NCBI RefSeq assembly: GCF_963678635.1
Contig: NC_087068.1
Span: forward strand, 54,150,213 to 54,214,212
Reading direction: 5' to 3'
Length of the DNA: 64,000 bases
Origin: Symsagittifera roscoffensis
Taxonomy: Eukaryota > Xenacoelomorpha > Acoela > Convolutidae
Both the position numbers and the translations under genes were made by a program. The notes under the pieces were generated by a model, which did no database searches, had not been told where the DNA came from, and worked only from the letters and a program-made list of their open reading frames with translations. Position 1 is the first letter of the stretch. Each line of letters opens with the position of its first letter. Shown here one piece after another: positions 12,502 to 24,454 of this stretch.

Positions 12502-13226
12502 CAGACTTGTTAATGGGCCGCCATAATTGAGGCCCGGCCCGGCCCAATATAATTCAAGTCGAGTCCGTTGGCGGCCCGATAAACAGGGAATTTATTAAAT
12601 ATTGGCCCGTTGGGGCCCATAGCTGCTTTTTTGGTTTAAAAAAAAACAAATTTGTTTCAAAACAATTTTAATTAGTTGTTTTACTTATTTATAAAAACCT
12701 TTTTTAAAAGCCATGGAAACCATTTCAATTGCCTCAACGGTTGTTTGCGAAAGTTTTGCCCGTTTTTCGGATACCGTCAGACCGCAACTAGAGTGAAGCC
12801 TCTCCGACTGCCCGGAACAAGCCTGCGTTCCAAGCATCTTTCGCGCAACTCTGGACAACAGTGGAAGCTTGTCATCACAATCTGCAACTGCAATTGAGAG
12901 AGACGTGTATACTTCTATCTCTTCTGTACCGGAAATGCGCGAAGCCCGCTCGTCATATGCTATCTCGACCACAGGAATTGACTGATCTTCAGCAAAATTT
13001 TCGCGCATAATGCCAAAAGATGTTGATGACAGACGATTATGGTCTCTTGTATTTATTGGATTTCTTGCCAAACATAAACCATTAGGCCACATAGTGATCT
13101 GGATCAGTCAAAGTTTTTGATGTTCTACTTGCATTGGAACTTCATGGATCGAAAAGAATAAAATTAAGGCCCGTTGGGGCCCGTTGACAAAACTGAAAAC
13201 CTCGGCCCGGCCCGTTCACAAGTATG
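12502..13226 (-). mobile_element. Internally deleted hAT DNA transposon with perfect 8-bp TSD
   Basis: The element is flanked by the identical octamer GTATGTCC at 12494-12501 and 13227-13234, the TSD length of hAT elements. The terminal inverted repeats are CAGACTTGTTAATGGGCCG (left) and CATACTTGTGAACGGGCCG (right, other strand), matching at 16 of 19 positions. GGCCC-rich subterminal blocks lie at both ends (12532-12625 and 13168-13215). At 725 bp it is much shorter than an autonomous hAT and keeps only the last part of a transposase gene on the - strand. The exact TSD points to fairly recent insertion. Confidence 0.85.
12685..13092 (-). pseudogene. hAT transposase C-terminal (dimerisation) domain fragment
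   Basis: A 135-codon open frame inside the hAT element runs in the transposase direction. Its C-terminal half has the hATC pattern: LPLLSRVARKML, then a CSGQSERLHSSCG block matching the 'SxxSERxFSxxG' signature, then EKRAKLSQTTVEAIEM. The DDE/RNase-H-like catalytic part and BED finger of a full transposase (usually about 500-700 residues) are missing, so it cannot catalyse transposition. The frame has no stops, so a small protein made only of the dimerisation domain could still be produced. Whether it is transcribed is unknown. Confidence 0.75.
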
Positions 13227-13234
13227 GTATGTCC

Positions 13235-15232
13235 TGATCAAACCTGATCCATTGCAATGTCCAATTTCAAAATTTTCATCCGCAAAAAATTTTGAACAAC
13301 ATTTGGCAGAAAACGTGTTAAAAAATCTGGTCATCTAAAAACCATTAAAGAAAAATCACTAATCATAGACCTTTTATGCAATTTCCTGTGCTTATGGAAT
13401 AGCATGAAAAATTAATGACTAGCGTTTTTCCATATAATAACTTTTGGTCAGCCCTGGTAAGTATTAGAATGTAAAGTATTGAATAGAAACCAAATATGAT
13501 CCCAATTAAACACCATAGGTCCCTATTAAACACTAATCTCTGATCAATTTGCTTGATCGCACCGCTAAATAGACTGATTTGAGCAAGGGTGATATAAATG
13601 TAACCTGTTTTTTAATAATGTTCCCCATATTTTTGAAACAACGAAAAAATGATTTAGACTGACTTTTACGAAATTACCCCACCAAGATAGGACAGCGTGA
13701 TGAACGTACGTACGGTACATCAAGTTTAAAAACTGTTTTGACGTTTCAGATCTGTTGAGACTAACGAGGCTCGAAAGAAGCTGAAAACTATTAACTTAAT
13801 TTACAGAAACCTAGACTTTCAATTTCATACAAGACATCTAAGTTGAACACAAAGCCATTTACAAGATTTTGGCAAGTAATTTATAATTTTGAAAAATATA
13901 TGTATATATATATATACTTTCAAAAATAATCTCAATTAAAAAATGGTTAAATTTTCGTGGAATTAACAAAAATGGAGTGAAGATATAGTGCATATGGAGC
14001 TCAACTTTAGCAAAAAGATAACACATCACAAAAATTTTATAACTTTGAAAGTTTAGTCATTAACATGTTAGTCAATCAGATTTCATGATATTAATACTAT
14101 CCACAACTTTACCTCTATAATTTTTATATCAAAAACTTTTTTATCAAAAATTGTCTGAGTTTCTATTCGGTTTATTTTTTAAAAAAAACAGTGCATATGA
14201 ATAAATATTCATCCATCTGCCACTAACTGTTCAGACCAAAGTTTTTTACCCGGTTCTTTCAGAAACACGATATGTACTTTTCTTGCAGTCAGGCAAATTT
14301 AGTTACAAAAAGCCCGCGACACTATGTAATTAAAACTAGCAAAAACCTTTGCTGTTCTGTCTATATACTATTTTGTACATGCCCACAGAGTTATTGTTGA
14401 AAACATAATCAACTGCACAAACAAGAAAACTTTTTCTTGTTTTACCAAAAACTATATAATGAGAGAAAAGATGTAGTTTAAATTTCCCATCTATTTCACC
14501 ATATCCAGATCCCAAAGTAAAAATACTTCGAATGCCAGTTGGAGCACTATTTCAGTACTTTTAAACCTTCACATGCTCATGATTATACTGCTACTTGATT
14601 GTTGCAAACAGAGAAAGAACATGTTTTTGTCATATTTATGTTTAAACAATATTCTACAACCGAAAAAGCTCTTTCATTGCAAAACTACTAATAACGCAAA
14701 AAAAAATCAGCAATAAGTAATCCATCGTTACATAATCTATTGAGTTGGGAATAAAAAGAAAACAGCGAAAAAAGACACAACAACTTCTTATACTAGGAAA
14801 CGATTTGAGTAATCAAAATAATATATTATAATACAATAATATTTCCACCTTTTAGAACCGAATCCTGGAATAGCACTACAAAAATTTGCAACAAAGATAG
14901 CCAAATGATGGAAAATGTCTTACTTTTATCTGACTTTGACGGAAACGCTGGACCAAAAAATGTAGCAATTCAGTACTCTGAAAATCTACGTTGTTTTATG
15001 CTATACAAAGCAGAAAGTCACTGTAAAAATGAACTTGCATATTTCAATTTCAGAAAAAAAGGTCGACCAAAAATTACTAAATTTCGCTTTTTTTTGGAAT
15101 TCAACAAATCCTTTTAAACAAACGCTTTTAATTGAATAAACACAGATCCTAAAACAGATAATTTAAAGGTCAGAGTCTATACACAAGAATACAGTGCGTT
15201 TATGTTTTATCTTTGACAATTTGGCTTACAGT
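13235..15232. other. AT-rich intergenic DNA, no gene seen
   Basis: A short (TA)n tract is at about 13899-13917. A 70-codon frame at 14905-15117 (start MMENVLLLSDFDGNAG) has an ordinary look but no recognised family or splice context, so it is not called. Confidence 0.45.
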
Positions 15233-15612
15233 ATACAATTAAAAGAGAAATCATAAAATTTTTTGATCAACACTATTAAAGCAGCAACATAATTGTACAA
15301 CAATCAGATTGTGCAAAAAAATATTCATTGCTATCAGCCTTTGAAAATATATCAATAAAAACATAAGCAGCGTCGTTGAAAATTGTTTCGAATTAAGAGG
15401 CGTACATTCAACAGTGTTGGTTTTGTTAAATCACAAGAATCTTTAGTTTTCATTCTTATCGCTGCTGTTGACAAAATTTCAATTGATATGTTTTCAAAAG
15501 CTGTTTGCAATCAATATTTTTTGTATAATCCGATTGTTGTACAATTACGTTGCTGCTTTAATAGAGTTGATCAAAAAAATTCAAAATTTCTTTGTTAATT
15601 GTATACTGTAAT
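15233..15612. mobile_element. Foldback element, long inverted arms of about 140 bp
   Basis: The left arm (about 15233-15365) reads through 'acagtatacaatt', 'ttgatcaac', 'ctattaaagcagcaac', 'ttgtacaacaatc'. The right arm (about 15475-15612) repeats these in reverse complement and in mirrored order. Arms are roughly 85-90% identical by eye. The central part holds 'cgtcgttgaaaattgtttc', whose complement recurs near 15703-15721. No TSD or coding capacity was found. Confidence 0.7.
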
Positions 15613-17164
15613 TTTGTCAGCGGCAGTAACAGTAATAAGAAAAAACCTTAAGACTCTTGTAATTAAAAAATTAATACTGTTGATGATATGCAACTTTATT
15701 TGAAACAATTTTCAACGACACGGAAAAAAAACATTTAGCCCATGAACTTCACAAAACCAGGAATGTGTTTTGTCGCAAACCAATAAAAATTCAAAGACAA
15801 AAGAATTTGTCAGCAAAAACAAAACTCATTGAAACTAATAACTGTAAGAATTATTTCAAAACAAACAAAAAATGGTTTTTAAAAATAGATTTAAGAACAA
15901 AAGTTTTTATTAAGATGAGTAGGGACATAATTGAACAAGTATAGCCGGTTACTGAGCAAGTAGCACATAATGTTCTGACCATAGTCTTAAAAATACATTA
16001 AAGTTTTTTCAAATTATTGTGGTTTTTTTGGCGTGGTGTGATAAACCCAGCTGAAGAAAAAACTAAGAATCAGGTATATTTGACAGCCATAATAAAATAA
16101 ATTGAAAAACATTTGAAAAATAAGTTTTTCAAGTTTTTTGATATTTTTTGAAAAATTTGACTCCAAAAAGGCGCTAAAATACTCAAAGTTAACTTAAGTT
16201 ACCCAGGTAAAACTAAGTTTACAGGTTTTAAATTAGGCTATTTTAGGCTTTTAAGCAATTTATCAATCAAAAAAAAACTGCTCGCTTGCTTCATTCGCTC
16301 AAAAAAAGACGAAAAAACAAAATTTTCAAGCCGGTTTTTCTCAACACTGAGAAATAATTTTTGATGTGGTTCGAATCACGACTGTAAGGTCTTTTACATG
16401 AAACATCACTCAAACCAGTCCGATGATAAATTTTGGTACCTGTTTTTTCATGAAAACAAAAAACTAAAACATACCTGAATACAAAGTTCCTCCCCATTTT
16501 CAATGGTCGGAACAAAAACAACCAATTGATAAAACATTCAACCGAAGCCATAAAATTGCCAGCTCTCGAATCACAACTGTAATAATAGATTACAACAAAC
16601 CTACATGTTTTCATAAACCTAACAATGCTCTTTGAGTAGCCCATTAATGAAAAACAATCAAAGCCCCATCAAGACATCCTAGAAAAAATCGGAGAAAATA
16701 TAGAAAGTTAGGAGCAGTCTGGGCCATGAATTGCTTCGCGAAATCTACAATGTGTATTTAACGAACGAGCCGGCAAAACAGCAGTCAAAGATAATCAAGT
16801 CGAGCAGATTCAATGCAGATGACCTTGAAACCCACCTGATGCGATGATCAAAAATACCTAACATAAACAGTTTAATCCTTTCAATGAATTGATCCAGATT
16901 ACTCGGTTGAAACATAATATTTACTGCAGTCACAGCTAATTAAACCCTGCAGCAATTAGGTAGTCAAAAACTAAACCTTCACAAACTTCCAGATCTAACT
17001 CATCGAATCGAGAAATTTTTCACAATAGAACAAAACTAATCAGTTTTGTTGTCTATGACTTACATGACAATAGGCACAATGAGAGACCACTTCACAAATA
17101 CTTATGGTAAATACATGTTTTTTTGTAAAATAAATTTCCATTAACGCATAAAACATAATAATCA
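15613..17164. other. Intergenic DNA with SINE-like pieces and one exon-like patch
   Basis: Two related 'tcgaatcac(g/a)actgtaa' pieces (about 16371-16390 and 16565-16582) look like tRNA-derived fragments on the - strand. On the + strand, about 16712-16847, a GC-richer frame ends in a stop and reads like ordinary protein (ELLREIYNVYLTNEPAKQQS, then FNADDLETHLMR). It is preceded by AG sites with poor pyrimidine tracts, so it could be an eroded terminal exon. No family was recognised. Confidence 0.3.
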
Positions 17165-17376
17165 ACACACAAAAATATCATAAGGTAAATTTGCACTACC
17201 TTAAGTACACCTTAACTTGCCTTAAAACACCTTAAAAATTTACATTAAATCACCTTAAAAGTTAAGGTGTATCAACCTTAAAAAACACCTTAAAAATTTT
17301 ATAGGTAGATTTACCTTAAAAAAGTAGAATAACCTTAAATGTTAAGGTAAAAAACCTTAAAAGTGAAGAGAATTAA

Positions 17377-18360
17377 GGCCCTCTAACTGACCTTATGAAT
17401 TGTTTCAACCAGAAATATTGCTGTTAACATACTTCGATAACAGTAATGAATATGTATCAACCAGTTGCGATACTTTTTTTTCTGCATACTTTCATCCCTA
17501 GAAGATTTTTGTAAAAAAAAAACATTTTTTTTAGGGTAGGCGTAGGCAAACACAAAAAGTGCGCACCCAAAGCGGCATGTCGATTTGACAGTTTCTTTTA
17601 ATTTCGATTTCTTTTATGGCCATTTGTTAAGTAGTTTGGGGAAATTAACCTTCTTGCACACATGAATGTTGCATGAAAACAAGAAATATCCGAGAGCAAA
17701 ATTTGAAGTTCTAACGATTGAGTTTTTTTGATATAAAAGGCAGAAAATTTTTTGAAGCGATATTTCATGCTAAATCAGGCCCTCAAACTGACCTTATGAA
17801 TTGTTTCATCCAGAAATATTGCTGTTAACACACTTCTATAACAGTAATGAATACGTATCAACCAGTTGCGATACTTTTTTTTCTGGATACTTTCATCCCT
17901 AGAAGATTTTTGTAAAAAAAAATTTCAATTTTTGTTTGGGGTAGGCAAACACAAAAAGTGCGCACCCAAAGCGGCATGTCGATTTGACAGTTTCTTTTAA
18001 TTTCGATTTTTTTATGGCCATTTGTTAAGTAGTTTAGGGAAATTAACCTTCTTGCACACATGAATGTTGCATGAAAACAAGAAATATCCGAGAGCAAAGT
18101 TTGAAGTTCTAACGATTGAGTTTTTTTGATATGAAAAGCAGAACATTTTTTGAAGCGATATTTCATGCTAAATCAGGCCCTCAAACTGACCTTATGAATT
18201 GTTTCATCCAGAAATATTGCTGTTAACACACTTCTATAACAGTACTGAATACGTATCAACCAGTTGCGATATTTTTTTCTGGATACTTTCATCCCTGAAA
18301 GAATTTTGTAAAAAAAAATTTAATTTTTTTTTGGGATAGGCAAGCACAAAAAGTGCGCAC
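17377..18360 (+). repeat. Direct tandem repeat, 398-401 bp unit
   Basis: 'ggccctc(t/a)aactgaccttat' starts units at 17377, 17778 and 18176, with periods of 401 and 398. The first two units are nearly identical over their length, so the duplication is recent. The third stops after 'aagtgcgcac' (18360), exactly where the CATA microsatellite begins. Confidence 0.85.
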
Positions 18361-18545
18361 ATACATACATACATACATAGATACATACATACATACATAA
18401 ATACATGCATACATACATACATACATACATACATACATACATACATACAAACATACATACATAAATACATACATACATACATACCTGCATGCATACATAC
18501 ATACATATACATACATACATACAAAAATACATACATACAAATATA
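18358..18545 (+). repeat. (CATA)n microsatellite
   Basis: About 185 bp of CATA/ACAT units with scattered CATG and AAAT variants. Three long - strand frames of M, Y, V, C repeats over it are artefacts of the repeat. Confidence 0.95.
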
Positions 18546-18835
18546 CTTAGAAAAAAATTTATCACCTACATGGTTGAACTGAAAGTTTGATAGGTTGGCT
18601 ACGAGATCCAATGTTTATCTTAAAATACCTTATTCTTGTTTAGTTAAACGCATTCCTAAAAACTTTTAGTAAAATTAAGGTTAAGTTAAGGTAAATTACC
18701 TTAATTCAGTTCAGGTAAATTTTACCCTAACAATTTTTTAAGGTAAAGTTAAGGTAATGTTAGGATATGTTTTACCTTAATTTTTTTTACCTTAACTCAT
18801 TTAGGGTACATTTTACATTTTACCTTTTGAGTGTG

Positions 18836-20899
18836 CAGCCCCAATCATGGAAAACATCAATACTGAAACTCGAATTTCAGAATTATCATGCACATTTGTT
18901 TTTGTTTTCAATAAATTAGATGACAATACGTTATGATGCAAAAATTTGATTGTATAAAACATTTGAATCAAAATCCATGCTTGGACTGCGAGATCTCAAA
19001 AACTCACCACAATTGTGTGTGAGGCAAAACTGAATTTTGATAAAGAGACGAAACTGCACTTCGCACCACTTGCAGTACAAAATAAATAGCCAAAATCAAT
19101 GGTATTATCTTAATTGAAAACTGAAAACCTTGAATAAATTTTGTTGAAGCAAAAAAAAAAAAAAAGAAATTTTTTTGCTAATGTTGAAGAAAATATTTAC
19201 CTAAAAAATGAGAAAAATTCAGTTTTTCATGCAACAAAATTTGAGTCAGCACGCTAAAACTCGCAAATCTTAGATATCAACCAAAACCAGAAACTCAACA
19301 TTGAAAATCTACCAGAATGCAATTTAGAAATGATTAGAATTTAATAGAAACTCAACAGTTAATCAAAAAAATTATGGAAACACCATTACTATATTTTGAA
19401 TTTCAAATTATCATGTATATTTGTTTTTTTTTTCAAAAATTTATGTGAAAATACGTTTTGATGCAAGATTTGGTCGTATACAAAAGTTGTAACAAACTTC
19501 AAGCTTTGACTACGAGATCTCAGTAACTCTGTACAATTGTTTAAAGGGCAAAAATAATTTTTTATGAAGAGGCGAAACTAAGCTTCGCACCACTTGCAAA
19601 ACAAAATTAGCATTAAAATTTTGCGAACAGAAAATCTGTATATCCTAGAAAGAAAACTATGATTTTAAAAATGACCCTATTCGTTATTCGCTATAAAATG
19701 TAAATTAAGATTAAATTGAAAAAACACTTTGCTGCAAAATTTTCACACAATAGGTGCAAATTACAACTTCACAAAAATCTGGAAGAATATGAAAAAGTTT
19801 CTGGAAAAGTTTGACATTAAAGCAAGACGCATTGTCATCAACTTGACTCGACTTCAAGTAAAGTTGCTCTAAACTAAAACACACTAAACTAATTAAAACT
19901 ATAACTAATTTAACGCACTTATAGAACAAAAAAAAATCAGAAAATTTACTGCAGAAAAAATTCAAGCAACAATTTTTGAAAAAAAAATTTTTAGAAAAAA
20001 AGTTCTGGCGTGTATTAACCCAGGAGACCATAAAAACATTCAAAAACTTCACCAGGAAGAAAAAAGGTTAAAAATTCTACCAAAGTTAATACAGAACTAA
20101 ACATCCGGCAATTAAGCCGACAAAAATTGGGTCGAAATCATAAAAATTGACTAAAAAGTCATTTTATTTCTGAAAGTTTTTCAGCTGCATACCAATTAAT
20201 TTTTCAGAAGCTCTAAACCAGTCAGAAATGAAGATTGTAAAACTGTTAATCCTGTACACAAAAATTTTTATGGGAAAAAAGTATAATTGCAAGGGTAAAA
20301 ACCACTTAATAAATCAAATTTAATCGATGCCAACAAACGTGAATTCTACGTAAATCACTGATACAATAACCAACAATTTCTCAGAATCGAAAACACTGGT
20401 AGTGAGACCACAAAATACGCACTAAACTTAGACACTTTTTAAAAGGAAACAATAAAAGTTACATGATAACTCTTTGAAACTACATCAATAACTACTATTT
20501 TACTAACAAATAAAGAAAACCTGTTTTAAATTCGAATGTATAAAAAAAAATTTTAAATAAATTCAGATATTCAACAAACTGAATCTTCGCGAATCGGTTG
20601 TCAACAATTTCCAGATCTAACACATCGTTTAGAAAATTTTACGCAACAGAACAAAATTGTTCAAGTTAATTACCTATGAATTAAAATGATCATAGGCACA
20701 AGGAGAGACCAGCTCACAAATAGTTATGGCAGGAAATTGTAAAAAAAAAATCTTTTATCTTTCTTGAAACTAAATTCGATCAAATAGTAGCAAATTTTAA
20801 AAAACTAAGCGCACTCAACTAAAATATTTAGCAAGGATGAAAACCATAAATATCGAAAACCTATACAACAATCTTCTTCCAGTTTTATTACTAACCAAA
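18836..20899. other. AT-rich intergenic DNA, dispersed motifs only
   Basis: Two copies of the dispersed hairpin motif lie at about 19043-19082 and 19569-19605 (GAGRCGAAACT, then CTTCGCACCACTTGCA). 'ttgcaagggt' at 20288-20297 may be a SINE tail relic (compare 48500 and 53125). No gene recognised. Confidence 0.45.
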
Positions 20900-21620
20900 A
20901 AGGCTAGTCTTACAATTTTCATATATGGTAAAATCCTAGTCATACACTTTTCATGCTTTTCCAAAAGTACAGAAAGTTGCCTGAATGTATATGACTAGTG
21001 ATTTTTCATATATGGAAAATGTGTGTCCAGCATTTTTCGATAAACCAAAAAAAAATGATTTTTTGAATTTATTTTTACAAAATTTTTTGGTTGCGTTTGT
21101 TATTGAGCATAAGTAACGAAAATCTCGGTAAAAATAACAGACGTAACAAAATTAGGAGTCACCAAAAGTTTGACCGTCTTGCCTTTATAAAACATCGAAA
21201 ACTTCTTGAATTTTTCTAGATCTGTCGTAAACGAATCATTCATATGCTGAAAGAACCAAACATTAAGAATTCCTCAAATTTTTTTTAAAGATGATCATTT
21301 TCAAAAATTGATTTTAAAAAGTTAATTAGACATTGATCAAGGCATTCAATAAGATGCCATACACTAGAAATAAGATTTTAAGGCGTTTCTGAAAAAAATT
21401 TATCCAGAGAAACGGAAAAACATCCAACTTTTGTAAACCGTAATACGTTATACACATTTAAAAAAATTTGCATGCAAGAACTTGTTTTGGAAAATGTTTG
21501 TTTGAGTACAAAATTCGTTTTGCGGTTAAAAAAAAAAAGTTTTAGGGGCAATTTTAATTTGACCATAAAAAAGCTAGCCGTACAATTTCCATATATGGAA
21601 ATTGTATGATCAGCGTTTTT
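20900..21620. repeat. Palindrome-rich repeat region around TTCCATATATGGAA
   Basis: A 26-base perfect palindrome (21581-21606) is centred on CCATATATGG. Related but imperfect words occur at about 20917-20932 and 21008-21023, next to 'gctag(t/c)c' and 'gtatgactagtg'. A further 'gactagcgtttttccata' relic is at about 13418-13435. This is a small repeat family with foldback potential. Confidence 0.55.
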
Positions 21621-22329
21621 TCTGATTTCTGGTAAAAAAGCTTTTTTTCTTTTTTGCTTCGTACAATGCACTGACTTTTATGCCAAAACAGGAAAAAAGT
21701 TCTTTGAAAATTCGTTGACACCATTTTAGCACACCATTTTTTGATGTATATAGTTTGTATGACTAGTTCTTTGCATAGAATTAGTTTGAGTTGTGGCAAA
21801 AAAAAAACTTTTTATATAACTTTATACTCTGGAAAAATTGTTTATCTTTCTGTTTTCACACTGTTTTTGGTTCCTCATTTTTTGGCTCAGAAATTAGTAT
21901 CAAAATAGTAAAACTTGAACTTGAATTTGAAAAGCATAACTTCTGAAAACCTATCCGACACCAAAGGAAACACGTTCAAATTCTCACCACAAACTATGCT
22001 AACAATTGCACGTATTCTTATAATCGATTGTAAGCATAGTTTTTGAAAATCAAAGAGGATGCTCAATTCAACACATTACTTGTTCAAGCATACTTTGAGA
22101 ATAATTGAAACATTAACAAACCACACAAAACCTCTGTTGAAACATTTAACAAATAAAAAATGTCAATTTAGTTTTCATTATTTCTAGTTTTTTGCTATAA
22201 CGCTTGCCGTTCAGACTTTCGAAAAAAATTTCGGACAATTTTTTCCTCGATGTAAAAGTTTTTCTTCAGGCAAAACTCAACTGTGGGTAATTATTCTAAG
22301 TGTAATTGTGATTTGAAAGATGTCAATTC

Positions 22330-22402
22330 GGTCAGTTTGAGACAACTAAGGTGCAATGTAGTATCCGTGCTTTTAACGCGTAAGCCGAGACTCGACCCGG
22401 CC
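22330..22402 (+). repeat. tRNA-like module (Lys-UUU-like anticodon loop)
   Basis: CCGTGCTTTTAACGCGT can form an anticodon arm with loop CTTTTAA, as in tRNA-Lys(UUU). It is followed by a GACTCGACCCGGCC B-box. The D-arm side is poor and no acceptor stem is evident. It lies inside the tandem unit, so it is a SINE head duplicated with it. Confidence 0.5.
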
Positions 22403-23005
22403 TCAAATATTTTGCAAACTTAACATAGGCTAGCAATTATTTTCATTAGTATAGTTTTAAAATTGTTGAATTTGAATTCAACGGAAAAAAAAAAACATTT
22501 TAAAAATTGGCTTTTTTTCTCCGATTAGTCGTAATTTGACATGATATAAATTCAGCCAAAAAATTTTAATAATTAATTTAAATTATAAGGACCCAATCTG
22601 TTGAGCAAACGTTGGCCCGAAAACTGTATTCCTAAAATGCGTCTTTTTGTCAGTTCTTAGTTAATCAAATCATTGCTAGAATTATCTTGTGGTGTGCAGA
22701 CCAATTTATGTTAAAGTAGACCCCATATGAAGACCAAAAAAATATGAGGCTTATAATGTCTAGAAATTTGAATGAACCACTACAACTGAAACATTATTAA
22801 AAGAGACAAAACCTCAATTGAAACATTCATCAAAAAAAAACACATCAAAATACTTTTCATCCATTCTAGTTTTTGCAATAGCGCTTACCGTTCAGACTTT
22901 GGAAAAAATTGATGTACAATTTTTGCTGGGTCTAAATTTTTCTTCAGGCAAAACTCACCTGTAACTCATTGTGATAAGTGTAATTGTGATTTGAAATTTG
23001 TTAAA

Positions 23006-23080
23006 TTGGCCAGTCTGAGACCCCTAATGTGCAATAAGGTTTCCGTGCTTTTAACGCGTTAGCCAAGATTCGATCCGGCC
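23006..23080 (+). repeat. tRNA-like module, second copy
   Basis: Same layout as at 22330: TTGGCCAGTCTGAGACCCC, then CCGTGCTTTTAACGCGTT, then the B box GATTCGATCCGGCC. It lies 678 bases after the first. Confidence 0.5.
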
Positions 23081-23621
23081 TAAAATAGCTTGCAGAGGGA
23101 ACTTAAGCTAGCTGTTCATTTTATCAAAATAAGTTCAAATTTATTGAAAATAAATTGAACGCACAATAATTCTTTCAAATTGGCTTTTATTAGTCGCACA
23201 TTCACGAAAACTATTTTGAGCGAATATTAATAATTAAGTAAAGTTAAACGGATGCATTTTTTTGAGCAAAAGTTGGCCCGAAATTTTATCCCTAAAACGT
23301 GTCGTTTTTGTGAGTTTTTTAGTCAATCAATTTACGCTAAATTTATCTCTCGTCGAGTTTATGTTAAAATAGGCCCATATTTAGACCAACAAACATTAAG
23401 AAGCGTATAAGATCTCGATTTTTGTATGAACAAAAATGTTTTTCATCCAAATTTGTGTTTTATAGCAAAGAAAATAAATTTACTTCATCAAATACAAACT
23501 CTTAATTTGAAAACAATTTTTAAGGTTTATCACAATTTTTTAGAAATCAAACCCTCTGTAAAATTTTTTGAGGCTACAAGAGAGGTTTACTTTGAGGAAG
23601 AGTGCTTAGCAAATGAACCAG

Positions 23622-23723
23622 TAGGTGGTGTAGCGTTTTTTTAGGTGGTGTAGCGTGTTAGTTAGGTGGTGTAGCGTGTTAATGGGAAATTGGGAGAAAC
23701 TTAAGCATCAATTTCCCATTAAC
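23622..23723 (+). repeat. Triplicated TAGGTGGTGTAGCGT plus a 15-bp perfect hairpin
   Basis: Three close copies of GGTGGTGTAGCGT occur between 23622 and 23677. They are followed by GTTAATGGGAAATTG (23678-23692) and its perfect complement CAATTTCCCATTAAC (23709-23723) around a 16-base loop. The hairpin is not followed by a T-run and is not read as a terminator. Confidence 0.7.
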
Positions 23724-24086
23724 ACTCTATTTTGACCCAATTTTCTGGGTCGCATTCAAATTTTTGAAAAATGGGCCGGAAAACTACGTTGTTTTGGCGC
23801 AAATTCCCCTCCAAATTGGTGTATATTTAATTTCCTTGAGACTGTTTCAATTGTTTGAACTTAAATTAAACGCACAAAATTTTTAGCAACTGGCTTTTTC
23901 TCAGATTAGTCGAAATTTGACATAAGGTAAGCTGAGTGAATGATATTTAAAAATAAACTAAAAATATAAGGATACAATTTTCTGAGCAAATGTTAGCCCG
24001 AAATCTTTGTCCTTAAAATGTGTAGTTTTTGTGCGTTTTTAGTCAATCAGATCTACGCTAAAATTATCTTGTCGTGTGCAGATCAG

Positions 24087-24446
24087 TCGCTGCTGTACAA
24101 AACAGTCCCACAAAAAACAGTCCACTAGAAAACAGTCAGAAAAAATATGAAAATGAACGAAAAAACAGTCCGAAAAACAGTCCCAATTATTTATTGTTAT
24201 AACAAGCCGGCACGCCGAGAATTGTCTTTTGTTTTACAAACATAATGAACAAAATAGTGACCGCTGCAGTCGCGCCAACGTGTTGCGAGCTTGCCAACAG
24301 AGGGTAGGATTCAAAACGAAAATAAGAGCCGTTATCGACCTTAAACCGGACTGTTTTGTATCGGACTGTTTTTTTCCTCCGTTGCATGATTTTTTCGGAC
24401 TATTTTGTATTGGACTGTTTTGTATGGAACTGTTTTGTATATGCAC
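24087..24446. mobile_element. 360-bp foldback/MITE with AAACAGTCC arrays and 8-bp TSD
   Basis: CAGATCAG flanks the element on both sides (24079-24086 and 24447-24454). Left (24098-24185) and right (24355-24440) parts carry AAACAGTCC modules in inverted orientation, starting TACAAAACAGT on each strand. The host sequence is a tandem repeat whose other copies (around 22690 and 23350) lack the insertion, so the empty site is visible in the same window. No transposase; incidental frames only. Confidence 0.8.
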
Positions 24447-24454
24447 CAGATCAG

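Larger units (their letters stand above)
17165..18835. mobile_element. Composite repeat bounded by ACCTTAA-rich inverted ends
   Basis: The left border (about 17185-17365) and right border (about 18655-18825) are packed with CCTTAA/TTAAGG words in opposite overall order. The outer edges are similar in inverse: ACACA then AAGGTAAA on the left (about 17167-17190), and CACACTCAAAAGGTAAA on the other strand at the right (about 18820-18836). Between them lie two full and one truncated 400-bp direct units and a CATA microsatellite. No transposase was seen. A non-autonomous element with internal tandem growth is the likeliest reading; TSDs were not resolved. Confidence 0.5.

Noticed and set aside
17377-18360. 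Regular direct repeats suggestive of a CRISPR array
   Set aside because: Units are 400 bp and contiguous without spacers, and the genome is eukaryotic.
18234-18611. Three overlapping - strand frames rich in MYVC
   Set aside because: They are translations of the CATA microsatellite in different frames.
21581-21606. CCATATATGG, which matches the CArG-box (SRF) consensus
   Set aside because: It is the centre of a repeat palindrome far from any gene, so structure explains it better than regulation.
23678-23723. Hairpin as a transcription terminator
   Set aside because: No T-run follows and the host is eukaryotic; it is more likely part of a repeat.
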